Shown piece after piece: positions 62,421-64,000 of a DNA stretch of 64,000 nucleotides. Within the stretch, counting starts at the first letter, position 1. Each line of letters begins with the position of its first letter. The notes beneath the pieces are model-generated. The model made no database searches. It was not told the origin of the DNA and saw nothing but the letters and a program-made list of their open reading frames with translations. This DNA is from Diaporthe sp. PMI_573 (taxonomy: Eukaryota > Ascomycota > Sordariomycetes > Diaporthales > Diaporthaceae): positions 62,001 to 126,000 of the forward strand of contig JAJTUP010000061.1 in NCBI GenBank assembly GCA_021399435.1, in the 5' to 3' direction. The translations under genes were made by a program, and so were the position numbers.

Positions 62421-64000
62421 CCCACGTGATCCTGTCAAATCTCATCATCTCGAAAATCTCGTATTCCGGACCATGATTTCAGGCATTCCAATGCTTCGAC
62501 TACGTCACACCCGAGTCGATTCGACGATCTGTAACTATGATCTTTGTACCAGAGAAGGGCCGTTCCGGGTTAGCAGACATTGCAGGAATTAACAGTGTAT
62601 CCATGGCCATCTTGCTCAGGCTCCGATAGCTTTTCTGCTGCGTCCCCCCTAGCCATCACACAAGGACTTGTAAAGCCAAAAGTCCGCTCGGAACTGCAGT
62701 ATCGCTCGTATTTGTCTATGGCAAGTGACGCCTGCAGGTGCTTGTTCCTCGAATTTAAGAACTCATTCGTGGTCGTCGAAGGACCTCGCAAAGAGGGAGC
62801 GCCGATTCTACAGGTTTGTACTCGTTCCATAACACCTCCATCAACTTGATGGCTCGACGCACTGCCTTTCCCAGTTCTCCGCATCGCACTACAGTTTGTG
62901 TATGGCCAACATGGCAATAGTGCAACCGTCGGGTCAAAACAATTTCTCTGAGCATTGCGTTTCAATCGTCTCGGACCAGTATTAAGGAATAACGATCGAA
63001 AAGGAAGCCGCTTAACCTGCTAAACACTACACTTTTACTCTCACGGGCTTGCTTATTTTCTCCTATATGGCATATCTGTATGCTGAGGAGCCTCCAAGTC
63101 ATTTTCCGGCGGACAGCGCGACCACAGGACTAGTTTGAAGGCCGTTCTAGGGGTATTTCATCGCGTGGTTCGTCCCTGCGGAGTGACCCCGCACTGATGA
63201 ACAGTGGATGCAATCCGCGCACAGAACTGGATTAACCTTCTTCGTATTCTGAGAATCAAAATTCTTGTGGACGGCGCTCCATCCTTGGGGCTGGCAGGGT
63301 CCCCAACGGATAGCGAAGATGACACAGACCACACGCCTGTCTACCGGACCGGATCCCCCTACTTACGGCCTTCACCGCCTCAACCACCAAATTACGAGGG
63401 TCCAACCCAGAAAGAACGCCCCGAGCCTCACAACGCTGTTCAGATTGAGGCGCAGGGATTACTATGATGCGAGAGCATCAATCGACGTTCGTTGGTATCA
63501 AGCACTCCGTACTACTGTCCTGCAATTGTTCGGACTCTCCTATATACGTATTAATCATAACCTCCCACAAAGCTATTGAAGCCCCCCTGGAACAGGCCTC
63601 AAATCGGATTACAGCTATATATTAATATGGTCAGTTAACTGACTAAATAAGAAAAAAGTACGAATTAAGAGTTCGTAAAAGGCAAGTGGTGGGAGGTAAT
63701 AAAACGGGAATTTAGTAATTATGTTATATATATCTATAAAAAAGTAAAGCGGTCGTAAGGTCTCAACCACCATCGTTGCATGCAAATTCTGCGGACCGAG
63801 TTTGAGCCCTCTCGTAAAGCATGGCAGACAACTCCTTCGTCGATTAGAGGAACTTAAATGCATCAAGTAAGTAATGTGCACTATCGACAAAAGAAATATA
63901 AGCCCGTAACATGGAAACGTCTTTCGCCTAGGCGGCCGCATATGAAAGTATCTGCGCCATTCCCAAATAGCATTCAGGCAATGCTAGTTTCGTCTAGAGC
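62421..64000. other. Right-hand stretch without recognised gene
   Basis: A minus ORF (62570-62965) and a plus ORF (63204-63467, Pro-rich end) lack motifs I know. The last 400 bp are AT-rich and non-coding. Confidence 0.4.

Noticed and set aside
1..64000. A Starship-type giant element with a tyrosine-recombinase captain
   Set aside because: No DUF3435-like ORF with the R..H-x-x-R..Y signature was found on either strand.

Overview
The window looks like a repeat-rich accessory region of a filamentous ascomycete (Pezizomycotina) genome. The evidence is short introns (42 to 79 bp) with GTAAGT-like donors, fungal gene families (2EXR protein, microsomal P450, Zn2Cys6 factor, F-box-like and CCHC-knuckle proteins), and fungal transposon families, several decayed by changes that look like RIP (repeat-induced point mutation). 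I cannot name the species.

Layout. 1-4545: a nearly complete Ty1/copia element cut by the window edge, with its 3' LTR. 5249-9615: two internally deleted hAT elements with terminal inverted repeats, and a BED-finger gene between them. 9.7-13.2 kb: host genes, a 2EXR protein behind a 9-bp tandem repeat and a three-exon P450. 14-15.3 kb: two Tc1/mariner-pogo remnants. 15.9-18.6 kb: an unrecognised large gene whose 3' end runs into a Mutator-like (MULE) transposase fragment. 19.2-20.6 kb: a four-exon nucleoside-hydrolase-like gene, with a decayed piece of a second copy at 22.1 kb. 22.6-26.2 kb: pogo, FAD-oxidase and gag remnants. 26.6-27.9 kb: a transcription factor carrying both a Zn2Cys6 cluster and a bZIP. 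30-38.8 kb: fragments of ankyrin, pogo, chromovirus, Ca2+/H+ exchanger, Helitron, gag and hAT genes around two small host-like genes. 39.0-45.7 kb: a Ty3/gypsy chromovirus with intact gag and pol. 45.8-47.6 kb: an F-box-like pseudogene and a proline-rich pseudogene. 50.0-50.7 kb: a chromodomain plus AT-hook protein. 50.8-52.9 kb: a MULE pseudogene split by a hAT element with a perfect 8-bp target duplication. 53.7-58.0 kb: a CCHC-knuckle gene and an unrecognised gene. 58.6-60.3 kb: a long hAT ORF lacking its N-terminus. The last 3.7 kb is AT-rich and holds a copia-type LTR.

Points that stand out: in both the copia and the gypsy element, gag and pol are in the same frame and separated by one UGA followed by C, which suggests stop-codon readthrough; the predicted protein with two DNA-binding domains; at least five different hAT remnants, three with recognisable ends and distinctive palindromic subterminal arrays; and two copies of one MULE whose comparison shows RIP-type TGG-to-TAG changes. 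Gene structures were derived by hand from splice signals and reading frames. Family assignments rest on motifs I recognise, not on a database search.
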